Source: Siphonodentalium dalli
Lineage: Eukaryota > Mollusca > Scaphopoda > Gadilida > Siphonodentaliidae
Direction: 5' to 3'
Assembly: GCA_032622095.1 (NCBI GenBank)
Contig: CP136061.1
Coordinates: forward strand, 133,494,087-133,558,086
DNA: 64,000 nt
The notes beneath the pieces were generated by a model. That model had not been told where the DNA came from. It saw nothing but the letters and a program-made list of their open reading frames with translations, and ran no database searches. Shown here one piece after another: positions 1 to 12,429 of the stretch. Position numbers and translations under genes: made by a program. Position 1 is the first letter of the stretch. Each line of letters opens with the position of its first letter.

Positions 1-1040
1 TTATTATTTTATAATACCAAGGAAACTATATAACTTTTGTAATAGGATGAGATAGACCATATTTATAGGGACATTATGTACCCAAAGAGTGCAATGTCTG
101 TAAAACAATTATCATCAAAGAGGAATTTGTTCTTATTTTCATTAATAATAACTCTCCAATAAAGAGATTTCGCATATTGAAACCATTATTTGCAAATAAA
201 AATAAATACTGTTAACAATGACATTACGGATCAACAACAATACAAATGCTAAAGTTTAATAAACATTTGACGGTAAGCCTTTCAAAAGGTCAAATCATTG
301 AAACTACATGTATTCGAAAACACACATTTATACTTAAATATTTGAACCTACTACACGATTAGCAATGCTGTTTACAAATCACTGTAACAGTCTTATTTAC
401 ATAACAATTATGGTTTCAACGCGCAAATTTTCGTTATTGGTAAACTATCAATAATAAATATAAGAACAATGTTTATCTATTTCTTATGTTCTTCTTGGTG
501 GTGATGTTTTACAGACTTATATATATTTTTGCACATTTACCTACTATGAGTGCCTTGTGTCCCTTTAAGTCCGGGAAGTTTAACTTCAATTTGCAATCCA
601 CCCCTGGGCTGGAATTATTCAATTGGTACTTCAAGCTTTAATCTCGAGTAAAACTGTCGGCATCTGTATGCATGTGCCAACTTTTGATTAGTCAACGTAG
701 GTCTAGTCGCTATGGTCATTGGTATACACGTGAGTCAGCGTAGTTGGAAGCCGGGGCAATATGCACACGCAACCGTATTTCAACGGGTTTTGACTATTCA
801 TTTCTTCTGAATTTATGGCCATCATAGTGAAACAGATTACCGTTCCCTGTACCGTCGTCATTATAAGATTGATTTGAATTATCTTCGGTGCATTCATGAA
901 CCACCGTGGAATGAAAGACGCATGTCCTCAATAAACAGACTTTATCCATTTCAATTACTCTATTTATTTATTGTAGAGTTATGCCTCTTAGAACATAACA
1001 TGCATTCGTCTGTACAAGTTGTGCACGTAGCAACTTATGA
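1..1040. other. Stretch without recognisable gene
   Basis: AT-rich sequence with only short, stop-bounded reading frames on both strands. I see no conserved protein motif, RNA gene or clear repeat here. Confidence 0.5.
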
Positions 1041-1050
1041 TCCCTGTAAC

Positions 1051-1470
1051 GAGGCCTCAATATATGGTGCTAGCGTCAACAAATAATCCTCGAGGAACCT
1101 CATTCTGTTTAAGTTCCCAAATGTTGAAGATGGTGATGTGCCCCTATTGGGCACCTCGAGTATACATTGTGTCGTCTGCCAATTTAGGGATATAGAGAAA
1201 TTAATCTAAAACAGAAAAAGAAACTTTCTAAAGAAGTTTCTAAAGAAGTATGCATTGTGTCGTCTGCCAACTTGGGAATATATAGAGAAACTAAACTAAA
1301 ACAGAAAATAATGAAACAAACAAACTTGTTAATTTGATAATAAAGATACTTTCCAGAAAAGGTGAAGCCTAAGCAGAATGAGGTCCCCAAGGGGGGGGGG
1401 GGGGTTGTCACTAAATCCACCCTTTGGGGACCTCATTCTGAAAAAGTACAGCACCATATTTTGAGGCCTG
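1051..1470. repeat. Foldback element, AATGAGGTCC family copy 1
   Basis: Outer arms at 1052-1070 and 1451-1469 are inverted copies with one mismatch (left arm AGGCCTCAATATATGGTGC). Inside, 1374-1440 is a smaller hairpin that begins CAGAATGAGGTCCCC, ends GGGGACCTCATTCTG and holds a poly-G run near 1391. A ~55-bp direct repeat containing GTCGTCTGCCAA lies at 1168-1222 and 1252-1316. The same AATGAGGT(T/C)CCC ends recur at 18.7, 19.0 and 56 kb. It is a non-autonomous MITE-like element with no ORF. Confidence 0.6.
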
Positions 1471-1480
1471 CCTGCATATA

Positions 1481-3236
1481 ACTCAGTCATGTATCACAGC
1501 CTGGACCTCAATGATCTGTTGAGTTGTCGATAACCAGCACGATGAAGGATTTGTGGGACAATATTTAGCCTTACAGCGCTTCTTCTCTGATTTCAGATCT
1601 GCCATCTGTTAGAGAGCTGATTGCATCTGGGTCGTCACGCCTGGCACACTACAGTTTATATTGTTATCTCATGTTAGCTATACTATCGATATTACACACA
1701 TATGCACAACGTCGTTCATGATATTACTTTAAGCATAGTATCAATGTCGAGTTCACATTATGTATTGGTCATAAAACACAAGTGTGGTGACAATAGACAT
1801 GTACTAATGTCTCACAAATGACGTTTTGTTGTGAAATTTCCAAAACATGTCAGTGAAATCAATCATCGACCGTTTTGTAGCACAAGGAATGAAACTATTC
1901 ATATTCACGAAACTACGTCATCAAAACGTCAGTTTAACCCTTTCTATACTAAATGGATTACCCAAGTTAGTTATAAAATTAAACATGTGATTGGTCTATT
2001 ATTCATTTACCGGGGAGTTCAGGTAATAGACATGCATACGCAAAGATAATACAAGAGCCAAATGATTTTAATTGGTGGCAAATGTTCAGATAATAAATTC
2101 ATCAAACGACCCATGGTTGTTTGTTGAACTTACTATCCAGATATTTCCTAAGGGAACTTACTAATTGACCAATAAGTAGCTACCATACGAGAATTTCACT
2201 TGAGCCCCACACAAGGGCATGGCCACATGGTCTTTCCCAAGGGTACCAACCTTTGAATTTCTAACAGAACCCAATTCATGAATACGAAAAACTTTAAGCT
2301 TTGCATAGGGGAACTCTTATTTGCACTCACGTGCATTGCTCATAAAGTATTCCATAAAATTATTCCATAATGTTAACTGTCGGGAAAATTCCAAACGTGC
2401 ATACCACACGGCAACCGGGCTATATAGCGGTGGAGCGGGTTATAGTGGAGTGACAAAAAAATATGTGTTTTCACACACTCTTTGCAAACCACACAAATAA
2501 TCGCAAAGAAATAGCCTAGACATCCAATACATTATTTCCCTCGGTATACAATCATTATATGTTCAGCTTCAACGCAACGCTGCATGCTGCCCATCATATT
2601 CAAATGAAATTATTTGAACCATCAAAATCGTCATTCCCACACATTGTGTCTGATTGTGTGGGCCAGAATACAATTAATACCTTATATTCGAGGATGGCCG
2701 ACACATTTCAATGGCATCCGACATCTCAGTAAATCCTTTCCTCTCATCGGATCTCTATGATATCATCCAACAAAAAATATCGTTACTTTCTCAAGTTGAG
2801 ACTGGGCAACTGCCTTATTCGCAGGGACGCGTAAAACAGTGAAAGACCTGGTATAATCATGTAGCAAATACACGAGTCTTTACTTCTTTTTCTCTGCATG
2901 CATATGTATTAAAACACGCATTTTAACTGCTCCTCTTCTCCACTATAATCCGTTGTAACCGGGGTGTATATGTTTGGAAATTTTCCAACTGGTGACCATT
3001 GAAGACTAAAATTTCACAGAAGGTAAGAAAATATTAGTCATGGCCTAAAACGACAAATTGTATACACTGATATGAAAGTAATGTTAAGCTATTAACAGTA
3101 CCAACCTGTATATAAATTTATGACCGTATTCTGTTCATTAAACCAATCATATAATAATGATATACAACGGTCATTGTATAACAAGAATTCGTGCCAGTTG
3201 TATACCCAAATGTATTATTGTTGCGCAAACGTGACC
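1481..3236. other. Stretch without recognisable gene; one dispersed repeat
   Basis: No supported coding region. Around 2080-2160 lies a copy of a dispersed repeat containing TGTTCAGATAATA, also found on the minus strand at 11790-11870 and on the plus strand at 12320-12400. Nothing else is recognisable. Confidence 0.45.
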
Positions 3237-3692
3237 TTAACTCTTTCAGTGCCAGGTCCGATTTTTGTATCAACCCATATACCCTATGCCAATGCATTCT
3301 CTTATATATGCGAGTCGACCATAGGTCGCCTCGCATATATAAGAGAATGCATTGGCCTAACAATTTTTCATCATTTTTTAAAATTATTTTTTACAATTTT
3401 TTACAATTTTAATAATTTTTTCTTATATTCTTATTTTGTAGGTTTAGTGCCAGGGAATCTTACGTTTTTTTTCATGGGCATAATAATTATTACTATGAAT
3501 ACTTGGTGGTAGTTTGTTTTTAAATTCGCTATAGCATGCTTAAGCATACCCACAAATAATTCAACCCAAAAAATCTTTAAAAAAAACAAATGTTTTTATT
3601 TTTTATTTTTTTAGGGCCGATTTTACAGACCGTAAATTAGGGCCGATTAGATCGGGCCCGACGAGATCGGCCCCTAGCACTGCAAGAGTTAA
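3237..3692. mobile_element. TTAA-flanked MITE (piggyBac-like ends), copy 1
   Basis: TTAA at 3237-3240 and 3689-3692 flanks inverted ends: the left end starts CTCTTTCAGTGCCAGG and the right end finishes CTAGCACTGCAAGAG. A TTAA target duplication and pyrimidine-rich 5' ends of the CYCTTT kind are typical of piggyBac-type elements. There is no transposase ORF, so it is non-autonomous. The body contains a 69-nt near-perfect hairpin at 3288-3356 that recurs in other MITEs here, then a T-rich stretch and GGGCCGAT motifs near the right end. Confidence 0.7.
3288..3356. repeat. 69-nt hairpin module, copy 1
   Basis: The arms begin GCCAATGCATTCTCTTATAT and close with the reverse complement ending GCATTGGC. 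About 33 bp pair around a short loop centred on ACCATAGGT. Further copies lie at 11219-11287, 11371-11439 (opposite orientation) and 26678-26746, with a truncated arm near 26540. Confidence 0.8.
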
Positions 3693-3951
3693 ACTTCCGC
3701 ATTGTCGCCTGTTTACATTCCTTGCTAAAGCGATGTTTGTGACTATTGTTAATTTAGTTTGAACAAATATTTCATTAAAAATTTAATTTACGCCATTAAA
3801 TATGTCAAAGAGTTTTATTTATCTCTGACTATTTCTTTACGCGGCAAACAACGCATAGTTACGCGAAACGTCATTGCAAGCCTTTAATATGTGTTTTATA
3901 GAGGTTTTGTATCAAGTAATAATTAGAATATTACAACTCATCTCCTGTTAT

Positions 3952-4036
3952 AGCAAAATTACAAAACTCGTCCAGTAAATTAGGTCTTGACCTCACCGAT
4001 CGACCTAATTTACTGGACTCGTTTGTAAATTTCGCT
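3952..4036. repeat. Short palindromic repeat, CTCGTCCAGTAAAT type
   Basis: Arms 3952-3986 and 4002-4036 are inverted copies; the left arm includes TCGTCCAGTAAATTAGGTC. A related larger palindrome with a CTCGTCCACTAAATTC arm is at 42931-43067, and a half copy (CCTCGTCCATTAAAG) lies near 30700. This looks like a dispersed hairpin element. Confidence 0.6.
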
Positions 4037-4707
4037 ATAAACTGGGAACTCGTTGTAGATCATCTATATTTTCGGTCTAAAATTCCCAAAGATTTGGGAA
4101 TTAAATTTCCAACGTTTGAACAATTTTACCAACCTGTCGCCACGTTCCTCGTTCCGCGGTTGTCTATTGTTCCCTATCGCTATTCTCTTCATTGTTATTG
4201 GAATCGAATGTCTTCCATTTATCGTTCATTGTATGTATTCGAGTGAGAACAAGGGATGTTTTGTGGGATGAGTGATAATTTGTGTTCGAGATAATATTTT
4301 TGTTTGATTACTATATATGATGAATATTTTCTTTCACGAGAGTCTGTTATTTTGTTGTATCTACGTGGGTTTCATTAAATTATCATTCCTCTTCTAATTA
4401 TGGTGGCGTTGTTACTAACCCTAATCGCGTTCTCGTATGTGTATCTCGACGGAGTGAAGATATACACTCTTGATGTGGAGGGCCCGCATCGGATTTTCGA
4501 TCTTAAAGATGCACGGTCCGATCAGTCAAAATTTCCTAAACCAACTTTCATCTTACATCGCAAAAGAGAATTGAAGCATTGATACTCTTTTATAAGGCGA
4601 TAATTTTTGCACAACTTTAATCGTGTTAAAATTTCTACTTTTGAAAGTCGATATCTGACCAGGATAAAACGTCCTATTGGTGGGCTCGTTGGTCAGCGTA
4701 CAGTAAT

Positions 4708-5100
4708 GCTGAAATGGTCATTGTCACCCTGTTTCGTTCAGTTGGGTACCCAGCTTTTTAAAACTTTCAGTTGGTACCTAGCTTTTATAAAATTTACATT
4801 TGGGTACCCAGCTTTATGAGCAGTCAATCTACAGCACCTATGTCATATGCATACTATTCTTCTCTGCTATTATTTTCAAGCATCGTGACGAATAGACATC
4901 ATAATTCATATATAAACACATTTAACATGTTCATTTCGCAATCAGCAGACGACAATCACTAATTAAATCACGCTCTGTTTGAGATTTCATAAAGCTGGGT
5001 ACCCAAATGTAATTTTTACAAAGCTGGGTACCCAACTGAAAATTTAAAAAAAGCTGGGTACCCAACTGAACGAAAGGGGGTGACAGTGACAATTTCAGCT
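4708..5100. repeat. Foldback element with GGGTACCC-bearing arms
   Basis: Inverted arms of roughly 110-120 bp (about 4708-4818 and 4984-5100). Each arm holds three spaced copies of a ~20-bp unit, AGTTGGGTACCCAGCTTT or close variants, which itself contains the palindrome GGGTACCC. The outer arm ends read GCTGAAATGGTCATTGTCACC on the left, and approximately its complement on the right. The ~165-bp centre carries no recognisable gene. Confidence 0.75.
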
Positions 5101-5320
5101 ACAGTAATGCCCTAAATAACCGACTCCTTAACCACATCATAATTATGGGTAACCTTTGGGGATTTAGTCGGAAATATGGCTTGTTGCCATTAATCGGAAA
5201 GCTCTCAGTGAGAGCTTTCCGATGAATGGCAACAAGCCATATTTCCGACTAAATCCTCAAAAGTTACCCATAATTCTGCTGTGGTTAAGGAGTCGATTAT
5301 TTATGGCATGACTGTAGTTA
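5101..5320. repeat. Long near-perfect hairpin (~105-bp arms)
   Basis: The stretch is an almost complete palindrome centred near 5210 (CTCTCAGTGAGAG). The left arm runs from CAGTAATGCCCTAAATAACC and the right arm ends GGCATGACTG. The arms share GGCTTGTTGCCAT and TTCCGACTAAATCC. It abuts the preceding foldback element, and the motif ACAGTAATGC also opens that element at 4699, so the two may be nested. Confidence 0.75.
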
Positions 5321-5384
5321 ATTTCTAATATAGAACGTGCACACATTCGTGGCTGTTTTATTGTGTCAAATCGGACAAGACATT

Positions 5385-5712
5385 TTAACCTCTTCGCTGC
5401 TATGACGTCCGTAACTATTACGTTGGTAAAAGTGCACGTCGGGTGCTATATGGTCCGTAGTGCCTATAGGGAGTCACATCAGCACACTAGCAGTATTCAT
5501 AACTGGAACTCAGATACTGGTTCATCGGAATAACTAGCTTGAAGTTTCAAACAGTGTATGATGTTCCACGATGTGAACGATAATACCCTTTCAACTGAGT
5601 CAGTTTTACGGTTCTTGTGATATTCCAGTTATATTTTCCCACTGGAAAATGGCAATAACGTCAACAGCCCGACACGCGACATCATAACGTCATTTAGCAG
5701 CGAAGAGGTTAA
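5385..5712. mobile_element. TTAA-flanked MITE, copy 2 (distinct ends)
   Basis: Begins TTAACCTCTTCGCTGCTA and ends with its exact inverted copy TAGCAGCGAAGAGGTTAA. TTAA at each end is probably the target duplication. It is 328 bp with no ORF. The right flank (AGATGCACGGTCCGAT) resembles sequence at 4508-4522, so it may sit inside an older repeat. Confidence 0.7.
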
Positions 5713-7084
5713 TAGATGCACGGTCCGATTTGACGTCAAATTGGTCAAATGTCTAAAGTCAATGTTCATCTTACAATAGAAAATTGAAAAATTAGTTGCA
5801 ATTACTTTCGTTCATAATATGACACAGGCATTAGGAAAACCCACGAAAGTGTCCATAGTAATACGCTGAATACGACTACAAACCATTGTATGTGTGGACG
5901 CTCTTTATCTGTTGCCGCTTTTGTGAAATGAAAGCATGAGCTCTCTATATAGAAACAATCATTGGAATTTTGTTTTGATAACCTGGCAAATATTCCAAGC
6001 GTGTTACCACTTTTTGGAAATCGATATATAACCATCAACACATCCTATTAGTGGCCTCGTGTTTGTCTGGTATAGATGACATACAAATGGTAATATAATT
6101 TGTCAAATCGGAGAGGGTCCCCTTAAATCCCAGTGGCGATTTGAAGTCTGAAATTAGGTTCATTTTCGTCACATCCAGGTCCGCGATTCCGGAAATCAAA
6201 ATAGATCGATGCATATATACCTTAACAATAAATAGTATACAAACTTTGCATGCTGCAGGAATGCGTATACAGCGGAATTTGTTGTAGACAAGCAGTGTTA
6301 AATACGATTTGCATGTTTACAATACAATGGGGTCTTAATGGCCCGCCAAATATTTGTAAACCACCGCATATAATCTTCAGCAAACATATCGTTGTCAGCA
6401 TACATTAGAAATGTGATTGAATATACGTACGATTACTCCCCGTATAACACTGTGAACAATAAGCGAGTACTGTGTGAAAAGTGATTTCCCGCTGGGGATT
6501 AAGGGGCATACGCGCGTTTTGCTTTAAATCCAGGAAAAATTGCATCAAATTTTCTTTGAATCTATCTGGTGAATAATCTTGAATTTCACAGATCCTTATT
6601 TTCATTGTACACAGAATCAGAACAACTATAAAGAGACGACACTAAAACTGGATTTTAGAGCTGAAAAATATTATTTACTGTTTTATCCAGTCCATGTTTT
6701 TTTTTGTACCAAGAACTGCTGAAATAATTAATAATTTCAACAACAATCCAATCATCAAATAGCTTTATTATCTTGTATTATAATGTTGAGCTAATTCTGT
6801 GTCACAATAATCGCTTGTACCTGATTTCAAAAATGATATTCCAGACGCAATTTGGGAAAATCAATTTTGAAATATCAGAAACTATTGGCAAAACGTGCCG
6901 CTGACCTTTAAAGGTGTACATATTATTCCATGTCACAAGATGGACATTTTTATAGAATTTGTAACATTCCGTCGATCAAAGTAAATCGAATAATACAAAT
7001 ATTTCAAGTGATATCCATGGTACTATAACAGTGCGAGACTATATGAGTATCCAATAGCTATCCATATGGATATTTTAGTAAAAG
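5713..7084. other. Stretch without recognisable gene
   Basis: Only short frames; no conserved domain, RNA gene or strong repeat is visible. Confidence 0.45.
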
Positions 7085-7254
7085 TATATCAAAAAGTAAT
7101 CAAAATGTAATGATGATTACATATACATTTGAAAGTAATCGTCTACGATTACTTGTAATCAAGAAATGTCATGATTACTGATTACACGCGAAATCAAAAA
7201 AATTGTAATCGATTACTTTGACTACGGTTGTAATTACGATTACTCCCAACCCTG
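7085..7254. mobile_element. Terminus of a probable hAT-type element
   Basis: A run of GTAATC/GATTAC motifs in both orientations ends at ATTACTCCCAACCCTG. In reverse complement that is CAGGGTTGGGAGTAAT, the kind of terminus seen on hAT-superfamily transposons. I could not place the partner end or an 8-bp target duplication, so this is probably a fragment. Confidence 0.4.
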
Positions 7255-8070
7255 GTATTCAGGCTCTGTAATATATATGAGTTTGTCAAGAGTAACAAGT
7301 AAATAATAAACACCTATCCGATTCGAGATTCGATGTCGATATATAGGAACAGCTTTCTATGTCGATATGGAACAGTGATCCGATGTCGAGTTTCAATTCG
7401 AGACAAATCCCCGATTCGAGGGACACTAATCTCGACATTTTGTTCTGAACAGTAAGACGGTTAACATATTTGCGACTTTAGTGCAAATGGAGGCATCTTG
7501 GTATATATATAGAGATTAGTAGATTTTATTAAACGGGCATGGCTCATTCGAGCTTCCAGTTTGTCTACGTAAATTGAACGCAGGTATAAGATAGGTTGAA
7601 AATACACTAACTATTGATATACCGGCCTCATATGCTCTGAAAAATACTTGCCATGGTCACAGCCTTTTTTAATTATTTGGCACAGAAGTAAAACAAACGC
7701 ACTTTATTTCTACCATAGAAGGAATAGACTAACACCAAACACTCCTTTCTGTTCCATGCCCTGCAACAGGCTGTGTTTTGTTTGGGACCCAACCATCGTG
7801 TTCAAAGTTGTATTTTTTATGACTCCAATGCGTCTTTCTGGTGTAAATATAATGCTCGTAGAAAGGTAGTTCAAGTATTTATCGACATATTTCGATACCG
7901 GGAAAATTTCAAAAGTGAACATTATTAGGTGTATTTTGGAGTGTAAACCGCCATTTGGCTTTAAGTAACCTAGTGCAGTTTGGCTTTTTTGGAAGGGATG
8001 GCAAAATATAAAAACGAATGTCAAAATTCCACCCATATGGACATTATAGTGGGTTTTACAATATTCCTGG
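7255..8070. other. Stretch without recognisable gene
   Basis: Contains a local run of ATTCGAG/GATGTCGA motifs (7318-7430). The longest open frames (7648-7869 plus, 7710-8108 minus) overlap each other and have no recognisable motif, so I do not call them genes. Confidence 0.4.
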
Positions 8071-9575
8071 ACCACACGGCACAATCGGTTTGACAATTCA
8101 GTGACCAATTTTACTATTCAGTGGCTTTACAACAATGATGCAACGGCATTTTTACGTCCAGTGACCAAACTGATTTGGAAGAAACCAGGCAACATATAAC
8201 GAAAAGAATATTTCTCAAAATACGGATAGGTATGTACCATATGTTATATTTCTATTAGGCACGGCGATCTTCCATTCGATAATTTGTAAAAAGTTCAGCA
8301 CTTAGATGGTTATCACAACAACGCACAATCCTTGACACAAACAGACTGGTTGTTTTTGGTTTTACACGCAACACTGTGTTGTATGATTGATCGATTGATA
8401 ACCATACTTGGGAGCGGTACCATCGCACTAAATTGACAACGCCGAGTACGAGACTGTGGCCAAGACGATTATGCGACCAGTAATTGAAATTCCATTCACT
8501 TGTATTCACGAGAAGTCGTTTTCTAATGACAGTTAAGTTGTTATTTTGTCTAACATATGCATGGGACTGATATGTCAGTATCATGGCACTTCAATCACGA
8601 TAGCTTACGAATACGGGATTAAGACTCTTTTATTTGGACCCAGGTGAGGAAAATTATGTATGTGTCGAAACGCATACTGTGCAGGTGAAATTCCATATCA
8701 AGTTAATGCAAAAAATAAATGAAGAGATGTTTCCAACATCCCCCAAAACTGAGAGGCATGTGTACGATTGCCTACCATGTCACAGTGCTAGTGTTTATCA
8801 TATGCTAGTGCATGACTTACTTGTACTCCAGATATGACATTTCTATTATATTTATTTCCACTCAGCTGCCCACGATGTTAACTTTTAACTCATTTGAATT
8901 ATGCACACCAGTCAGATCTATCCCATTAATAAAATACTACACCACCCAAACACCATATGTTAATAATATACCGCTAAATCTAGACACGTAAAGGCTTTTT
9001 TTCAGCCGAGTTTTCTCCAATTTTATTTCTGTTGGCGTTTTTACTACATGTAACTCATATGTGAATGTCTAGCATAAATTTCATTAGAAAACGACTTCTC
9101 ATTAATACAAGTGAATGGAATTTCAATTGCTGGTCGCATAATCGTCTTTGCCACAGTCTCATACAATGATCTGTTCATTACAAGAAGGCCACGGTGCCTA
9201 CATCTATTGATGTAGCATGGACTTATACATGCATAATTAAGCTGTCCGACCAGTGTGTGATACGTCTTACAGATGAAAATTACCGTTCAACGCGTCGCAT
9301 AATCGTCGTTGTCATGGTCGAACCTGGGCGTTGCCCGTATGTATTCCGTGAGTCAACCTGGTGGACTTGGAAAGTCTACTCTATAATGAACACAAGAATA
9401 AGCCCACTTTTATCGTCCATATTCAGTAAAAAGCCCCTTTATCTAAGTTTGTCATAACATATCATGTATAATACGGTCGCTGAATCGTTAAAATGACATT
9501 GCAACGTTGTTGTCAATCCACTGAATCGTGAAATTGGTCATTGAATCGTCAATTAACCGATTGTGCTGTGCGTGG
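8071..9575. mobile_element. Non-autonomous TIR element, ACGGCACAATCG family, copy 1
   Basis: Terminal inverted repeats of about 90 bp: the left end contains CACACGGCACAATCGGTTTG and the right end its complement (CCGATTGTGCTGTGCG). The TIR is built from repeated GATTC(A/T)(G/A)(C/T)GACC-like motifs. A second internal inverted pair lies at about 8430-8590 and 9070-9170. Over 1.5 kb there is no transposase frame. A longer relative is at 28854-31862. Confidence 0.7.
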
Positions 9576-9744
9576 AAAAATGTTGTAAAATGTACGTTGC
9601 GATTCTGGAATGTATCGGCAATGAATTCACGGTCGATAGTACTACAAGTTAAGTCCCGGAATAGCATGACACCCACCATGATGGCCATAGTAACTAGAGG
9701 TGTGACTGTCCCAATGGCACTTAGGATACCCCCGTGATTTTATA

Positions 9745-10095
9745 ACGCTTGTGCACAGGTTCCCGTGCATGGTACTAAATATCTGTGCCAAGTTAAAAAA
9801 AAACATTGACCTAAAATGTAGGAATAAAAGCTCAGACAAAGTTATGCATGTTGCAAAAGAATTCTAAGTCGAAAAAGGGGGACAACTCCACCAAAAACAA
9901 TCGGACAGACGTCATAATCGCAGGTACACAGGTTTCCATGGTACTAAATATCTGTGCCAAATTAAAAACAAAATTGACATAAAGATGTTGGAATAAAAGC
10001 TCGGACAAAAATATACATGTTGCGAATTCTTTCTGTCGAAAAAGGGGGATAACTGGGGGAAAATGATAAAAAAAGATGGCTGAGAAAAACGGACG
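9745..10095. repeat. Two direct copies of a TGGTACTAAATAT repeat
   Basis: About 140-bp copies at ~9750-9895 and ~9922-10060 share CATGGTACTAAATATCTGTG, GGAATAAAAGCTC and TCGAAAAAGGGGGA. A third, partial copy is at about 22277-22365. They are diverged and non-coding. Confidence 0.65.
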
Positions 10096-10099
10096 GACG

Positions 10100-11060
10100 A
10101 CGGGATTATATATTCTGCTTTAAACATAAGTCATATTACCACCCAAGACGAATATACATCACCAGATATAGCGAATACTTTAACTGATAATTACAACACT
10201 ATTGCTATATTTATTCGCATAATACATGTAATTTTATTGTAGAAAGTGACATCCTACTGATATATGTATTTTGTCCATACTGAAAACCGAAATTGCACTG
10301 AGAAGCTCTATGAAGAACATCGAGTCATGCCTCCATTTGCACTGACTGTTGGGCCGCGAATTGGCTAGACAGCGTCGTAATATGCAACTGATTTTTGTCA
10401 AATGTTCAACTGTCATCAGTCGCTTGACACTGTTGAAGTATAAGGAACGTTACACATGCAGTAAGAAGTCGATCGAGCGTTTATTATAAAGAGCGTTCGC
10501 GTATTCACTATGGAAATAGATATGTCTTTACACTGAGAAACGGATAACTTAACCTAGAAGAGTGGCACCTTACTGTTGCTACATACATAGAAAACTAAAA
10601 ATGGCTATTAATGGTTATCTCCACTGTCGTTGATATTAACCTTTTCTTGACTCAATGAATAATCCCAGTGCTAAGGAAATATAGAAAGGGACAAATTCAG
10701 ACCTATTCAATGAATTCGTTAATTAACTTTTGTTTTCTGATTTCAAAGAGAGAACAGAGACAAGCGCTCTTTAATGTTACCATATAACGACGAAACTAAC
10801 AACAAACGCTTCTGTCGTTACTTGGCGATTTTCAACTTGTTATTTGAATATGACAGGAGTAACCACGAACTCAGGTGGCGACACATATGCCGTGGGGTTG
10901 TTTATCAACTACATGTACATGTATATATGATGCCATTCATGCATACGCCTTATATCAGGTACACGAATCGTGCCGATGAATAGATTAAGAGCGAAGCAAG
11001 CAAAGACATTAGTATGACTGTTCAGACTTTATAACCGTTAACGAGCATTGCCAACCTAGA
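10100..11060. other. Stretch without recognisable gene
   Basis: No supported gene, RNA or repeat structure beyond scattered AT-rich sequence. Confidence 0.4.
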
Positions 11061-11218
11061 TTGTCTTCAAGTTTATGATACTTCTAAATGTGTAGCAAAT
11101 GTGTTACTGGTGTTCAAATATAAGGTTGTCTATTCCACGTGAGTATTTCTCATCGTCTTTGGCAGGTAGATATTAAACAGATAACTAGTTAAACCTTTAC
11201 CCAACAGAACGGCCCTGT

Positions 11219-11287
11219 GCCAATGCATTCTCTTATATATGCGAGTCGACCATAGGTCGCCTCGCATATATAAGAGAATGCATTGGC
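11219..11287. repeat. 69-nt hairpin module, copy 2
   Basis: Matches 3288-3356 across both arms and the loop, in the same orientation. Confidence 0.8.
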
Positions 11288-11370
11288 CTAAAAATGATCA
11301 AATTGTCAAAGAATGTAGAAAATATTATAAGAAAAAATGGTAAAAAGTGTTAAAAAAAGTTTTTTTTTAG

Positions 11371-11439
11371 GCCAATGCATTCTCTTATATATGCGAGGCG
11401 ACCTATGGTCGACTCGCATATATAAGAGAATGCATTGGC
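11371..11439. repeat. 69-nt hairpin module, copy 3 (inverted)
   Basis: Reverse-oriented copy; its loop reads ACCTATGGT instead of ACCATAGGT. It is followed directly by CACAGGGTATAACTG, which complements the sequence before copy 2, so the pair forms a larger inverted structure. Confidence 0.8.
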
Positions 11440-11775
11440 ACAGGGTATAACTGTAACCATCACAATGTGGTCAATGAACCGGTGATATCCATATTTGTAT
11501 GGTGTTATTGAGACAGACCGAAGATATTTTAGGCTGTTGAAGCTTTATTTGGGCGTTTTTGGCCGGTTTGTTGGGTAAAGGGTTAAACAGATAAATCTAC
11601 ATTAACATTTTCTTCATGACAAATGATAAATGTGTTTTTGGTGTTAAAACATAAGGTTGTCTATTCCACGTGAGTATTTCTCATCGCCATCGGCAGGTAG
11701 ATATTACTCATATAATTTGTTAAACAGTTAAATCTACATTAAACTTTTCTTTACTAAACGCTCGTTGACAAGTAG

Positions 11776-12420
11776 TTAGTTCCCATAGGACATTTTCCGA
11801 TAATATGTTTCAACAACTGGCCCATGGCAATCAGTTGAAGTTATTATCTGAACATTTCCCACCAATTGGTATGAATTCTGCATTTGTATTATATGTCGTC
11901 TGCTTGTATTTTTCAGATGAATAATAGACATTCCAATGTACATTCTTATAACTGAATGGGGGAGTCCATTAAACGAAGGACCGTCATCATTTCTTCGAAC
12001 CTCCAAAATTATGGATGTATGGGGCAGTGTATATATAGGTTAATAAATACAGGAAATACCGATATACACACTTTATATGCGCTAAAAAATAGACTATAAC
12101 AATGATATACCGTGTTGGTCTATATATACATAGCTAACTATGCTGAAGGAAAACGTTCTCTTTTCTTTTCCATTACTATATGGATTATCCCACCCACTTA
12201 TAACAATAAACATGGGAATGGTCTAATATTCATATGGAGGGTTGTTCAGGATTTATGAGCAGACGACAGACGAGCGAAAATGTAACACATGCGCAGAAGG
12301 ATTCTTATTAATAGGCTGGAAGTGTTCAGATAATAGGTTCAACAACTAGGTCGTTTTTTTAAATTTATTATCTGAACATTTCTCAAGGCAACTACTCGTC
12401 AGTGAGTTTTTGACATAGAA
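11776..12420. repeat. Dispersed repeats containing TTATTATCTGAACA
   Basis: A minus-oriented copy (about 11776-11960) and a plus-oriented partial copy (about 12300-12420) match the repeat at 2050-2210. Shared words are TGTTCAGATAATA, CCCATGG and GTTCAACAAC. Both lie in a gene-free region. Confidence 0.5.
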
Positions 12421-12429
12421 AGAGTTAAG

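Larger units (their letters stand above)
11189..11586. mobile_element. TTAA-flanked MITE carrying two hairpin modules, copy 3
   Basis: TTAA at 11189-11192 and 11583-11586 flanks inverted ends: left ACCTTTACCCAACAGAACGG, right finishing GTTGGGTAAAGGG. Two copies of the 69-nt hairpin (11219-11287 and 11371-11439) sit in opposite orientation around an AT-rich spacer. The right part is shared with the copy at 26515-26899 (ATGTGGTCAATGAACCGGT). There is no ORF. The TTAA duplication fits piggyBac-type mobilisation. Confidence 0.75.
11115..11720. repeat. Direct repeat flanking MITE copy 3
   Basis: A ~65-bp sequence containing GTCTATTCCACGTGAGTATT occurs at about 11125-11185 and again at 11653-11710, on either side of the TTAA MITE. 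The sequence after each copy is also similar (TTAAACAGATAA / TTAAACAGTTAA). This is a local duplication that pre- or post-dates the insertion. Confidence 0.6.

Noticed and set aside
7710-8108. 132-codon minus-strand frame
   Set aside because: No recognisable domain; overlaps another frame on the opposite strand and enters the left TIR of a MITE.
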